Below are positions 10,209-21,949 of a stretch of 64,000 bases of DNA, piece by piece; position 1 is the stretch's first letter; every line of letters begins with the position of its first letter. Origin of the DNA: Hymenopus coronatus (taxonomy: Eukaryota > Arthropoda > Insecta > Mantodea > Hymenopodidae); the NCBI GenBank assembly GCA_030762935.1, contig CM060897.1, positions 116,346,676 through 116,410,675 of the forward strand, written 5' to 3'. Below the pieces are notes generated by a model, which was not told the origin of the DNA, ran no database searches, and saw nothing but the letters and a program-made list of their open reading frames with translations. The position numbers were made by a program, and so were the translations under genes.

Positions 10209-10975
10209 TTGTCTAAATCTCTTAAAAATTACTGTTAAAAAGCTTATTCTTCTATCTACTCCATACTAATTGAGATATACATTAGCAAAAATAGTCTTAT
10301 TGTTTGTTTCCTTGTAAAAAGAAGGGAAATAAGGGAACACACTAGGCTAAAGCCATAGTCAGATATTTAAAAGCTGGTTGCTATGCGATTGAAATGATTT
10401 TCTTTACATGTCCAGGAGTTGAAAAATTTCCATATGTGCAAAGTTTAAATATTTTAGAACTGAAACCAATAGCAAGGAATACCTTGGAAATGTTCAACTT
10501 CACAAAAAAGTGTATAGATAGACAGACAGAAAGACACATAACCCTTGACATATACATGTATAGCAACGTCAAGAACAATTTAAACGATTTTTACCAATCA
10601 AATGTGGAGAATTCCATGGACCTTATATGATATGAACTGTGTGTTTGAACTAGATATACGTCTTTTGTGTACTAAGTTTTTGTCTATCTGTTAGCAGCTA
10701 TGCATAAGTCATCCAGAATGAAAATGTCTACAAAGACTATTGCCATAATACTCGGAATATACATTTCATTTTATCTGTAAATATCTTTAGTGTACGGTAT
10801 TTTAAACAAAACGTAAGAACCATTTATGAGTAAAACAAAAATTTCGAAAAATGATCCGTGTAAAGGGTAGTTTGGGCTGGGGGGAATTTTCTTGAAAGTC
10901 TCACTTTCCGTTGTTTAGCTATCGAGTTCACAAATACACGTACATACGGATCATTTTATAAAATGCTTTAAATTA
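10209..10975 (+). mobile_element. Family H copy, head-truncated, directly behind another H
   Basis: The match begins within 'tctacatctctgcaac...gttaaaaagc' right after the previous copy's tail, so the arrangement is head to tail. About 110 bp at 10510-10625, including a TAGATAGACAGACAGA stretch, is not in other copies and is a small insertion. The 3' palindrome is missing. Confidence 0.82.
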
Positions 10976-11568
10976 CGAGGTGATTACTATAATGAGCAAT
11001 TTTCCGACAAAATTAAGGACAATTATACAGTAACAGAGTAGTTGTATTAATTCTGTGCACTTTTCTTTCTTTTCTTTTTTCTCCTTTTATGATAAATTAA
11101 CCTTCAAATATTGATATTGTATTCAACCTTTATTCAGAATCATTATTAGCTATTAAATTACAGTGAAGAAGTGTTACCATAATATCTGCAGTGTTAAACT
11201 CACCACCATAAAATGGAGGTATTTGGTCCATAAATGGGTTACTTCAGCCCAACCTTAAAAATATATATAATCATATAAATATTCACATATATTTCTTTTA
11301 TATTGTTTACAGTGTTAAAATTGGATTTACTGCTCTCATAGCGCACAAAAGAGCTCAACATTTGAAGAAATCGATTGGTTTTGTGAATATGACTATTCAA
11401 CACCATCAACACCCTAAACTTAAGAATAGCATTCACCAAAATTGTGATCCCGTATTAGTATATGAAAATGATTCATTATATTTTGTATTGGATAGAGTAT
11501 AAAATATAAAATATAATTCCAAAATATACTTTTCATATTAATGTGCATCCAATTATTACTCGAAAATT
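10976..11568. other. Unassigned AT-rich spacer
   Basis: A CT-rich patch lies at 11060-11092. No repeat family or gene is recognised. Minus frames of 66 and 71 codons at 11239-11635 have no recognisable content. Confidence 0.4.
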
Positions 11569-12170
11569 CAATAAAATACCAAACTTTTAAGTATCCAAGT
11601 ATAGTACACGAAATTTTTGAGAAACGTCCTTCCACCCGAAACTCCTTTTACACGGCAAAAATTTCGCAAAATTTTTCTCAAAAATGGCTCTGACGATTTC
11701 GATTACAATTCTATATACTAAAGCAATTTATATGATAAATAAAATGTATATATTGAATTCTCTGGGTATACCTTCTGAATATTTCTTAAGTCTTCTTGAA
11801 TTTTGCATAACTGGTAAACCGTAACAGATGGCGAAAAATTATGTATCTGGTTAAAAACACACTATTTATGCTATATACATTTTTTTCGTGAAGTTCGCCA
11901 TTTCCGAGATATTCCTTGTTATAGGTGTTACTTCAAAATACTTAAATTTTTCTCATACGGGAGTTTGTAAACTCCTGACCATCCAAAGAAACGCATTTCA
12001 ACCACATGGCAACGAGCTTTTAAAAGAATTGACTATCGCTTTAGCCTAGTGTATTATCTCTCTTCTGCTTAAAAGCAAACAAACAATTAAACAATTTCTT
12101 TTGTTTATCTCGATTAACTTGAGGTAGATAGAATAATAAGCTAATTAAGAAACATTTGGCACAGAGATGA
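11569..12170 (-). mobile_element. Family H copy, 3' end missing
   Basis: It is reverse oriented and begins at 'ataccaaact...aagtatcc' inside the element, so the palindrome and microsatellite are missing. It is decayed towards the head (acagagatgaacac). It is the first of a run of same-strand copies reaching 16246. Confidence 0.82.
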
Positions 12171-12209
12171 ACACAATAATTTAGTTTGAGAGAAATCTGG
12201 TATAGATAT

Positions 12210-12240
12210 TGGATTGAAGTTATATGTTGACAACTTTATT
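12210..12240. repeat. Flank block repeated at 13090
   Basis: 'ggattgaagttatatgttga' here recurs as 'ggattaaagttatatgttga' at about 13099. Each lies just before the palindromic end of a minus-oriented H. The two blocks are about 880 bp apart. Confidence 0.85.
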
Positions 12241-13068
12241 ACTTTCTCTACACTTAGGTACTATGTACATAGTGTTAGAGAAGGTATTATAATCCACCCA
12301 AAAATATCGATATCGAAATTTCACCGGAAATACATGTTTTGTATCCCCAGGAGTCCAAAAAAATTTTTTTTTAGAAAAAGGTGTGTGTGGGGGGCAACAT
12401 AGCTCAAAAACGAAAAGATCATTAAATACCAGATTTGGTATTTAAGTTTGTATCTTCCAAGTATGGGATACGAAAAGTTTCAAGAAAACCCCCAACCACC
12501 AATTATTCTTTACATTGAAAAAATTTCGAAAATTGGCTCTAACGATGTTGATTAAAATCTATATTTAAGATATTTACATGACAAATATAATGTATATCTT
12601 GAATATTATGGGAAGCTTCTGAAGACCTCTTTGTTCTGGATGACTTTTATTGAATTTTGCATAACTAATAAACCGTAAGAGATAGACGAAAACTAGTTAC
12701 ACATGAAGACGTGGATCTCGACAAAACACACAATTTATGTTTTATACATTTTTTCGTGGAGTTGGTGGTTTTCGAGATATTCCTCGATATTGATATCAGT
12801 TTTAAAATACTTAAACTTTTCTCATACGGGAACATTTCAAATCCTGATCATCCAAGTCACATAGTAATCAGCTTTTAAAATAAATGACCATCGCTTTAGC
12901 ATAGTGTATTCTTTTATTTCCCTTCTACTTACAAGGAAGCCAGCAATGAGACAATTTCTTCTAATGTTATCTGAAGTAGAGTAGCACGAAGTAGATGGAA
13001 GAATACGCTTATTAACAATAATTTGGTACAGAGACTTAAAGAAAGTCATGTAATAGGAACGCATCAGA
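12241..13068 (-). mobile_element. Family H copy, full length
   Basis: It starts ACTTTCTCTACAC with the TATGTACATA palindrome and ends acgcatcaga. A few G's and T's replace the usual GT microsatellite (12380-12392). The 193-codon minus frame at 12837-13418 runs through parts of this copy and the next H. It arises from repeat sequence and is not called as a gene. Confidence 0.9.
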
Positions 13069-13128
13069 TTATTTTGGGTGAAATCTTGGATAAACAGTGG
13101 ATTAAAGTTATATGTTGACAACTTTATT

Positions 13129-13167
13129 ACCTTCGCTACACGTACTATGTACACAGTGTGTACATTT
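13129..13167 (-). mobile_element. Family H terminal palindrome fragment
   Basis: An extra H terminus (ccttcgctacacgtactatg) lies immediately before the terminus of the next copy, so two H ends are stacked in the same orientation. Confidence 0.7.
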
Positions 13168-13994
13168 ACTTTCTCTTCATGTACTGTAGGCATAGTGTAT
13201 AGAGAAGATATTGTATTGCACCCAAAAATTCGATACCGAGATTTCAACGGAAATACATGTTTTGGGTCCCCCTGAATCCAATAAAAAGCATTTATGGAAA
13301 AAGGTCCCTGTGTGCGTGTGTGTGTTTGTGGACAGCATACCCCAAAAACGAAAAGTCCGTTACATACCCAACTTGCAACACGAAGATTTTTAAGAAAATC
13401 CCTACCCCAAACTACCATTTACATGCAAACAATTTCAAAAATTTTGATTTTCTTAAAAATGTCTCTAACGATTTTGATTAAAATATCGTATATTAAAGAT
13501 ATTTACCTGACAAAAAATATGCATATCTTGAATTTTCTGGGAATAGTCTCTGAAGACTACTTTATTCTGGATGAATTTTACGAAATTTTGCATAACTGCT
13601 AAACCGTAAGAAATGGACAAAAACTTACCACACAAAAAAAGTAGAGCACATTAAAACACACAATTTATGTTATATAAATTGTTATCGAAGAGTTGATCGT
13701 TTTTTAAATATTCCTTATTTTTGGTTTCAGCTTTGAAAAACTTGTGCTTTCTCATTCAGGCATATGTCAACTCGTGTCCATACAAACAAAGCAACTTCAA
13801 TCACCTAGTAACCAGCTTCTGACTTCACTTTAACTTATAATACTCCCACATTTCGCTTCTACTTACAAGAAAGTAAGTAATAGGCTATTTCTACTAATTT
13901 TTTTTCGATTAGCATGAAGTAAACATAAGAATAAGCTAATTAACAATAATTTGTTACACAGAAGTAGAGAAAGGCATGGGAATGGAACACATCA
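13168..13994 (-). mobile_element. Family H copy, full length
   Basis: It starts actttctcttcatgtactg with a decayed palindrome and contains a short GT stretch at 13314-13327. It ends acacatcagc. Several + frames at 13211-13602 are repeat-derived. Confidence 0.9.
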
Positions 13995-14435
13995 GCATTT
14001 ATTAATGACAACGAAAACTTTTTCCTGCATTGTTTCCGATTTTTTGCCGCTCGTACCTTCCAGAGCTGTGCTTATTTGTAATACCTATCCACAGCACAAC
14101 TCAATAATCGCAATATAACACGCACCATTTAATCTAGCATCATGGCTGAATAGGTGTAATTTACGGATTTAGATGAGGTAGAAACGATTTGTGCCTAGGC
14201 ATTAGCTTGAGTAACGACGTGCTAATGTAAGCAAAATCAAATAGCTGCCTACCATAGCCCGTGGCAGTGTGAATGAGGATATCACGTGCTCTTACTCCCC
14301 CTGCCTACATGGAAATTCCCATTAAATACTATTATGTGCGCGAAAACTGAAACCATTCTAAAACTCAGGTAATGTACTTCCATAACACTAAACCAGCGAT
14401 ATTCTAGTTCCCACCTTCTGGATGAAGCATTTTCT
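13995..14435. other. Unassigned spacer
   Basis: Unique DNA with no recognisable gene or repeat. Confidence 0.4.
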
Positions 14436-15333
14436 ACTTTCTCTAACGTACTATGTACATAGTGTATAGAGGAATTATTGTATTCCACCCAAAAATTCGA
14501 TACCGAGATGTCACCGGAAGTACAAGTTTTAGGACTTCCTGAATAAAAAAAAAGCATTTTCAGAAAAAGGTCCGTGTGTATGTGTGAGATTTCTGTCTGT
14601 CTATGTGTCTGTGGAGAGCATAGCTCAAAAACGAAAAGACCGTTAGATACTAAACTTGGTATTTAGGTTTGGTATCTTCCAAGGATGCGACACGAAGATT
14701 TTCAAGAAAATCAGCCCCAACTACCGTTTACAACGAAAAATGCTCGAAAATTATGATTTTCTGAAAAATGCCCCTAACCATTTTGATTAAAATCCCGTAT
14801 ATTATAGCTATTTATGTCCGAAATAAAATGTATATCTCGAACTTTTTTGAAAATAGCTTCTGAAGACCTCTATTTTGGATGAATTTTGCTGAATTTCGCT
14901 TAATTGCTAAACCGTAAGAGATAGAAAAAAACGTACTGCACAAAAAATGTACCTCATGACAAAACACACTGTTTTTGTCCTTTACGTTTTTGTTGTGGAG
15001 GTAACCGTTTTCGAGATATTCCTTGTTATTGGTTTTAATTGTGAAGTAGGTACTTTAAACTTTTCTCACACAGGAAGGGTCTTTTTTTCTTTTGTTCTAC
15101 TCCTGGCCAAGCAAAGATGTGATTTGCAATGACAATCGCATAACGATAGCTTTTAAAACACTTGACAATCACTTTAGCATAGTGCATTCCCTTATTCCCT
15201 TCTACTTATAAGGGACTAAGTAATAACATTCTGCTAACATTTATCTTGATTAACATTGTGTACAAAGAAAAATAATCTTTGTACGAGTTTTGTAGAGCAG
15301 CTAGAGAAAGTCATGTGAAGGTAACACATCAGA
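14436..15333 (-). mobile_element. Family H copy, full length
   Basis: It starts ACTTTCTCTAACG with the palindrome and ends AACACATCAGA. It is joined to the next copy by only TTTTT, which is the cleanest head-to-tail junction in the window. Confidence 0.92.
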
Positions 15334-15338
15334 TTTTT

Positions 15339-15470
15339 ACTTTCTCTAGCCCCATATGTACAATGTACATAGGGATAGAAAAGGTATTTTAATGCACCCA
15401 AAAATTCGATACCGAGATTTCACCGGAAATATATGTTTTGGCGTCCCCTGAGTCCGAAAAAAGCATTTTT
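15339..15470 (-). mobile_element. Family H tail-only fragment
   Basis: It holds only the terminal about 130 bp, from ACTTTCTCTAGCCCC to 'gaaaaaagcattttt'. The next H copy starts right after it with a nearly identical terminus (tagcccc.tatgtacaatg). It is therefore a tandem duplicate of one end and not an unrelated fragment. Confidence 0.85.
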
Positions 15471-16246
15471 ATTTTCTCTAGCCCCGTATGTACAATGTAC
15501 ATAGTGATACAGAAGTATTGCATGCCACTCAAAAATTCGATGTCGAGATTTCACCGGAAATACATATTTTAGGACCCCCTGAGTCCAAAAAAAGAATTTT
15601 CAGAAAAAGGTCCGTGTGTGTATGTGTCTCTGTCTGTCTGTGACTGTGGACAGCATAGCTCAAAAATGAAAATACGGTTGAATACCAAACCTGGTATTTA
15701 GGTTTGGTATCTTCCAAGAATACGACAGGAAGTTTTTCAAGAAAATCCCCCCAACCCTAGCTACCCTTTACATGGAAAAATTTTCGAAAGTGTTTTTCTT
15801 AAAAATAGCTTTAACGATTTTGATTAAAATATCACATATTAAAGCCATTTTTATCAGAAATAAAATGTATAGCTTGTCTTTTCTGGGAATAGCTTCTAAA
15901 GACCTGTTTAATATGGATGAATTTTGTTTAATTTAGAATAACTAGTAACCATAAGAGATAGAAAAAAACTTACTATACAAAAATGTAGATCGCGTTAAAA
16001 TACGGGTTATGGCATAAACATTATTTTCCTGCAACTTACCATTTCAGAGCTATTCCTTGTTATTAGTTTCAGTAATGAAGTACTTATACTTTTCACATAC
16101 GGGAGTGTTCGTTTTTCTTTTGTTCTACAGCCTGGCCAAGCAAAGAGGCGATTTGCAATGACGATCACATAACAACAGTTTTTAAAACATTTGACTATCA
16201 CTTTAGCCTAGTACATTCCCTTAGTTCCAGTCTACTTATAAGGAAC
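15471..16246 (-). mobile_element. Family H copy, head missing
   Basis: It starts attttctctagccccgtatg and stops at 'tacttataaggaac', about 110 bp before the usual head. SINE-related DNA follows, and the H head does not reappear beyond it. Confidence 0.88.
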
Positions 16247-16264
16247 TTTTGCATGTCTGTATAT

Positions 16265-16545
16265 AAATATACACAGCTCCTCTCCTTAGCGCGGTGGTAG
16301 CGCGACTGTTTACCAAGCGGGAAGCTCGGATTTGATTCCAAGTACTGGCGTGAGATTCTCCCCCAGTGGGAGACTTGCCCCGGGTGCATTCAGCCTCGTG
16401 CGTTTTATTGAGGGCCAATTGAGGAGCATTAACTGGCCGGGGTGCTAACCACGTCCCACTCCCATTTCTGCACCCCATCCATGACGCTTGCAATGGACAG
16501 AGATGGGAAACACAGCGGACTGACAGTAAGGTAAAGCCGAGAAGA
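16265..16545 (+). mobile_element. SINE family D copy
   Basis: The tRNA-like head has an A box in CTTAGCGCGGTGGTAGCGCG and a B-box-like GGATTTGATTCC about 35 nt further on. The body contains 'tgcaccccatccatgacgc', and the tail has 'gacagtaaggtaaag'. The head resembles a Gly/Ala/Val-type tRNA promoter. No clear target duplication is visible. Confidence 0.8.
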
Positions 16546-16699
16546 AATTACATTTCGCAATTGGTGGTAGAATACATCATTCCAGAAAACCCTTTGGTCA
16601 GAGAGTACCTAATCGGATATCGCTAATCAAACTGTGAACTCCGAATGCATGGCTAACATGGAGTCATCTCAATTGGTTCTGCATTGAAGTTTGCTCAGG
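16546..16699. other. Unassigned spacer
   Basis: Short unique stretch between the SINE and the mariner fragment. Confidence 0.4.
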
Positions 16700-17265
16700 T
16701 GTAATAAATATATAAAATAGAAACACTGTTTCCCATCACCATGTCTGCAGATTTCACCATTTTTGCCTTTTTTACGGTCGGTTCTTTTTTAAAAGGATAT
16801 ACTTTTGTCTCTAGAGTGTAGTAGTGTATCCGTACTTTATCCACAGTTATGTATCTACACAGAAACTCGTACGAATATCTACTCACCTCAGGGTTACGAC
16901 GGAAACGTGCTAAACCAGCTTCCGAATCGATCACACTGAGGGCAAACGTGGTACCCATGTCGCCGAAATCTTTGTCACATCTAATTTTTGGTGCAAAGTT
17001 GAGAACAATATTCTCAATTGTGATATGCCTGTGGCCTGTACTATTCCATAAACTTTGATTCGTCGATCACTCAAAACTATATCCTGGATTTTATCAATCA
17101 TTTTGGAGAAAGTTACTTCTACTGGACTTCCGGAATGATGTTGATCATTTGTGGATGTACACGTGCACGTATAAATTCGTTTATCCAATTATAAATTGTT
17201 GCAAACGCAGGAGCAGATTTGCCGCGAAATTTATCCCACTCGGCTTTTACCTCTTACGGTGTTAA
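16700..17265 (-). pseudogene. Broken mariner transposase (N-terminal and central part)
   Basis: On the minus strand, three frames together follow the mariner order. An HTH segment with AEWDKFRGKSAPAFATIYNW comes first (about 17260-17150). The SGSPVEVTFSKMIDKIQDIV segment comes next, ending in KISATWVPRL. The RYITVDKVRIHYYTLETK segment follows, equivalent to the family's 'TxDETWxHYYTPETK', and then KKAKMVKSADMVM. In this last part the catalytic D of the DE pair region is kept (VD) but E is K. Frameshifts and the loss of the C-terminal third make it inactive. No inverted terminal repeat is seen at either edge. Confidence 0.88.
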
Positions 17266-17796
17266 GACGTTTAAATAGTGTGTTTAATCACCGCACAAAA
17301 CTTGTTTTTCCCCCTATTCTTTCTAAGTAAGCACAAGGTTGTTAATTCAATCTAGTAAGAGACGACGGCTAATAAATAGAAACGTTTTGCAGTGCTACGA
17401 GTGCGATTTCTTGGGTATTATTTGGAGCTATTGAACGACCCATTTAACATTCTGCACCTCTCTATAGTGAAAGCTCTTTCAGAGATAAGTTTCTCACCTG
17501 CCTTCGATATGACGTAAAGATGCCCTGCTTATTTCTATAGCACATCCCACGTAAGGATTTCAGTTCCGGACCAAATTCAAACATGTATGTGTAGAGACTG
17601 GACGACTAGAGAGGAGATTCTAAGACTTCCCACCCTAAGCTCTGTAACAGGCCTTTGACAGGGTGCACAATGGGCTCTGCGGCGTTGTATGCTTTGTCTA
17701 TGTTTCTGGGCTTCTAGCCAATGTGACAAGCACTACATATGCAAAGCTTCAGGTACTCAAGTTTGTAACTCCCACATAATAATAATAGTAATCATA

Positions 17797-17834
<38 letters not shown>

Positions 17835-18105
17835 TTTTCCACTTCCTTATTTTGTCATAACACATCTCCAAATAGAAAACATAAACATTTAATCAATTAT
17901 AGCTTTATACTAGTAAAAGAGAAAGAACCTTTGAATTTCAACCGGTATGGCTACTATTACTGCCAAAGTGTATTATTAGTTCTTTGATTTTGCAAGTATC
18001 CAGTCAGAAGAAATAGTCATGGCATCTAGAGTAAATTGATGTTCCATATACAGCTATAAAAAGTCCATAGCCTTCTCAACAAATATTCCTCGTTTTGTAA
18101 TAACT
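17266..18105. other. Unassigned spacer with an (AAT)n tract
   Basis: Unique DNA without a supported gene. The AAT/TAA microsatellite lies at 17776-17834. Confidence 0.4.
17776..17834. repeat. (AAT)n microsatellite
   Basis: Interrupted AAT repeats become pure over the last dozen units. Confidence 0.97.
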
Positions 18106-18107
18106 TA

Positions 18108-18360
18108 ACGAGCTCAGCTGTGTAGTTGGTGATAGCGTGTCAGCCTTACATTCAAAAGGTCGCGAATTCGAATCTCTATTATGGTGAGCTACCAGAATAA
18201 AGTTTTTTCTGGGTTTTCCCTTATCCCGAGAAGTGGAATGTCGAGTAACTTTAAGCTATATAGACCCCGAGATCATTTTAGCATAATTCCAACAATGTCA
18301 ATGTTCGATATGACCAACTAGGTTAAATTAGGTTAAGCTACAAATAAATAAATAAAATAA
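18108..18360 (+). mobile_element. SINE family E copy
   Basis: The tRNA-like head is TAGTTGGTGATAGCGTG (A box) followed by GCGAATTCGAATCTC (B box). The body has 'gagctaccagaataaagt' and the tail is AAATAAATAAATAAAATAAA. A related head lies at 37731. The A-rich tail and promoter spacing are typical of pol III retroposons. Confidence 0.8.
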
Positions 18361-18389
18361 AAAATAGCTTATCGAAATTCATAATTAGG

Positions 18390-18800
18390 TTTCAGTACCT
18401 CAAGCGTTAGACCGATCCAGGTGTCCGGGCGTTTCATCTGTGACTGGCATAGTATGATCGCTACTCGCTCTGAACTATGGGCTTTCTCGGGGGTTTTCCC
18501 GGGTCACTAGGCAAATGCTGAAACGATTTCGTCATCCCCCGAACTTCTTGTCCCTTCATTTCATCTCCGTTTCATCCAATCGATCTCTTTGATAGTTGTA
18601 AGTGACGGCGAGCACTGCGGTAGCGATGCCCTTCTATAGTGATGACTGCGCACTGAAAATGCAGCTCTCGGCGGAGGGATAGCGCTGGAAGTCGTTTGTA
18701 GGCTCACAGAGTTTGGATAGATCTGGGGCGCGGTTTCCTAGCGCTTCCCGCGTCGAGGATTTGAATATGTTAGGGACCCTGCACGATTTTGGATAGCGGG
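18390..18800 (+). mobile_element. SINE family B copy, sense
   Basis: It contains 'gtgactggcat' and the blocks 'ggttttccc', 'cgagcactgcggtagcg', 'ctcggcggagggatagcgc' and 'gttagggaccctgcac'. These match, in reverse complement, the elements at 32505, 50330, 52448 and 58200. The tRNA-like head is heavily decayed. Confidence 0.75.
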
Positions 18801-19861
18801 AAAAGCACTTTCAAATTGTTTTCATATCACCCTATCCTCTTAGGGTGCGACGTACAGTAAGCCAATGGCTGCAGTACACACACACACACACACATACATC
18901 TGCTTAGTTCCCTGACTTTTAGTAAATGTAGGCCCTTTTGGTTTGTGCTAGCTATTCCATTCCATTCTCTGTATTTTCTCTCCTGTTCTCTCTCTCTCTC
19001 TTTCTCTCTGTCTCTCACAATCTCTTCTAATCTTTTATTTTAACTTTCCCAAATATTGTCGTATTTCCTTAATTCTTCTTTTTCAGTTGACATTTAACAT
19101 TTTCATCTCTGTCATCCCTCTAGGTATATTATTTCATTTGTGTCCCTCTAAATGTCTTACCTTTTTACATTCAATTAGATAGTTTAACAATACTGTCATT
19201 TTATAAATGTCTCCAGGACGCAGTTAAATACATATACAATCTGGCTAAAACATAGACAATTTCACCTGATTTTCATATCACCTTCTCCCAGTCATATCTA
19301 GCAAGGGGGCGAACCCACGTGCCAGATTCTTCACTCTGATTCAATGTTCGCCTGATCTTAAGCACTCGCGTGTAACTGGACTAACGAAACGAGTTGTGAC
19401 ATTCCTTAGAGATTATACACTGTCTGTGTTATACTAGTGGTTTAACGTTCAAGTAACACTTTAACCTGTGGGAGGGGTACACATATGCTGAACTAGAGCT
19501 GCGCGTGGCAAAACAGAAAATAGTATTGCAATACTTTACTCAGAGTCGGATGACGAGTCTTCAAGATCTATAGGAATCAGACAGTACACAGTGAACATAC
19601 AAATATTTTTGCAACAGTGCGGCCTTCTTCCTCTTTGTCACGCGACTTTAACCCTCGCTTGCTTCAAACTAAGAAAACACTTCGTTCTTCCAATTGCTAA
19701 ACCCCTATCTACTTGGAAGGGCACCCCATCTCACTAGCTAAAACACCACCAAACAGACGATACATATAAATGATATTGGTACTAATTTATTTCATTCCTT
19801 ATAACACAGAGTTTTTAGTTTCTCTATTAGTTACTTATAATAAATAGAGGAAATATATCCT
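18801..19861. other. Unassigned spacer
   Basis: Apart from simple CA and CT tracts there is no recognisable gene or shared repeat. Confidence 0.4.
18875..18896. repeat. (CA)n microsatellite
   Basis: About ten CA units in unique DNA. A CT-rich stretch follows at about 18965-19015. Confidence 0.95.
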
Positions 19862-19905
19862 TCCAAGAATTCTGTGTACAATGTACATAGTAGCTAGATC
19901 ATGTA
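19862..19905 (+). mobile_element. Family H terminal palindrome fragment
   Basis: 'gtgtacaatgtacatagtagctaga' resembles the H 3' palindrome. It is 25-30 bp upstream of the next H head, as in the tandem arrangements elsewhere. Confidence 0.55.
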
Positions 19906-19929
19906 TTGTATCTAGGGATAAATAGAAAA

Positions 19930-20660
19930 TATATGTTACATTCACAGGATTTACTTTACCCTCTCTACAAACTTCTTGTAATATATATTTCTTCTCTCTA
20001 CTCCATACTATCCAAGATAAGCATTAGCAGAGAAGTTTTATTACAGTTCCTCATAAGAAAGCAAATAAAGAAATAGACTAAGCTAAATCGACAATCAAAT
20101 GTTTTAAAAGCTGTCGGTATACGATTTTAATTGAAATTCGCTTATTTGCATCCCAGAGTAAAACAAAAGAAACACGGACGACTTGCTCTTTGAGAAAATT
20201 ATAAGTAATTTAAAATTAAAACCAATAATAAGGAATATTTTGGAAACGGTTAACTCTATAACAAAAAAGTAAAGGATTTAAATTGTGTGTTTTGACGAGA
20301 TTTACATTTTTGTGCAGTAAGTTTTTGTGTATTTCTTTTAAGACTTATACAAAAGGTATTCAGAATGAACATGACCTTGGAGGCTATTTCCAGGAAATTC
20401 AAGATATACATTTTATTTCTCATGTAAATATCTTTAATATGTGGTAATTTATTCAAAAACAGTTGAGTCAGTTTGAAAAAATCAAAATGTTCGAAAATTT
20501 TTCCACGTAAAGGGTAGTTTGTATTGTGGGGGTGATTTCTTAAAAATGTTGGTGTTGCATCCTTGGGGGTCCCAAAACAGATTTCTCTGTGAAATTTTGG
20601 TGTCGAATTTTTGGGTGGAATACAATACCTATCTACTGTGTATGCGCTAGAGACATTAAG
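19930..20660 (+). mobile_element. Family H copy, internally deleted
   Basis: The head is decayed (tatgttacattcacaggatt). The body is clear from 19990 onwards. The CA microsatellite region is deleted, so the match jumps from 'gttgcatccttgggg' to 'gtcccaaaacag'. The tail ends 'tatgcgctagagac'. Confidence 0.82.
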
Positions 20661-20921
20661 ATAGAATAAAAATTACTTATATAAGAGAGGAACTAAATAT
20701 AAAGGTAATGTAGCAGTTCAATAACATATAGAGATGAATTTATATAGTTCAATAGCAAAAGAACTGATGAAATGTTCTCTGTCAAACTAACGAAGCAATC
20801 TTTTATTTATAATCCCACAGCAGGACGAAATGTAGGACGGCCGAGGACCAGTTGGAAATACCAATTATTTAAACAACTTTGGCGCGAAACGGACTAAACT
20901 CCAAACCTTGAAAAGCTACTG
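20661..20921. other. Unassigned spacer
   Basis: Unique AT-rich stretch with no coding evidence. Confidence 0.35.
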
Positions 20922-21452
20922 CTATTTCGCCAGAAATACAAGTTTTGAGGTCCTCTGAATAAAACTATAGAAAAAGGTCGTGTATGACTGTATGTATGAG
21001 TGTCTGTGACAGCATAACTCAAAAACGAAAACTTAGATACCAAATCTTCTAAGGATGTAACACGAAGATTTTCAGAAAGTTCTCTCAACCCAAACTACTG
21101 TTTACATGGAAAAAATGTTCGAAATGTATGAATTTGTCAAAAATGAATGATTTTTATATAACTGTTAAACTATAAGAGAAAGACAAAACTTGCTACAGAA
21201 AATTGTTAAAACATGATACTTTTTTCAATATACCTAAAAAGAATAAGTAATAATTTACTCATTATCTTATCAATTAATATTAATTTCCTATACATTAACT
21301 GGTCAAATCTTCTTAATCTTTATTAAAATATAATACAAATTTTGAGCATCAAAAATACTTACTTTATCTGAACTAGCTTGGAATAAATATAAGAATAAGC
21401 TTTCATTAGATTAATCGTTGCAGAATATATCAATGAAGCACATTCGATTTTT
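20922..21452 (-). mobile_element. Family H copy, internally deleted and decayed
   Basis: It begins at 'ttcgccagaaatacaagt', without the palindrome. Two internal gaps lie near 21145 and 21230-21370. The head end is recognisable at 21370-21452 (gaataagctttcattag...cattcgattt). Confidence 0.75.
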
Positions 21453-21949
21453 TCTTATTTTGAAGACATGTATGCTGTTTCTATAACTTCTACTTTTTTT
21501 CTGAGCTTCCTCGACTAGGTACCATATTTTAATGAACAGTGAGAGAAGCGAAATTGTGCATCAGAGCTGCACTTTTTATCTTTTTATCGTAACTGAACTT
21601 TGCCGCACTCATCACGCAAAGTTGAAAGCAACTTTTTGTTCCAGGTGGTTAAGCTTTAGTAAAAGAATTTCATTTTATATTTTAGTTGCCGTTCCAGACA
21701 GCAGTTTATAAGCATTCCGTTTTGTAACACTTTTAAATAAGTTTTAATTAACCTTTTTCGTAGATCTTCCCTCATAAACATGCGCTTGCATGTTTGAATA
21801 TTAGGAGTCTAGAAATGAGTCTGTATGTGGGATGTAGGTTGCTAGTTGGAAGCACTGCTCGATTGTGCAATTATGTTATCTAAGGTAGAGGAAGAAATGA
21901 GTTTGGTACAAAAATGTAATGTGGATATTTCAGTAGAAACACCTGAAGT
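21453..21949. other. Unassigned spacer
   Basis: No repeat family or gene is recognised. Confidence 0.4.

Noticed and set aside
12837..13418. 193-codon minus-strand frame as a gene
   Set aside because: It lies across two family H copies and the flank between them. The frame is not kept in other H copies beyond the short recurrent part, and it crosses element boundaries.
11569..16246. Simple satellite DNA instead of a mobile family
   Set aside because: Copies are also scattered singly on both strands, interrupt a mariner gene and have fixed termini. Satellite behaviour is at most secondary.
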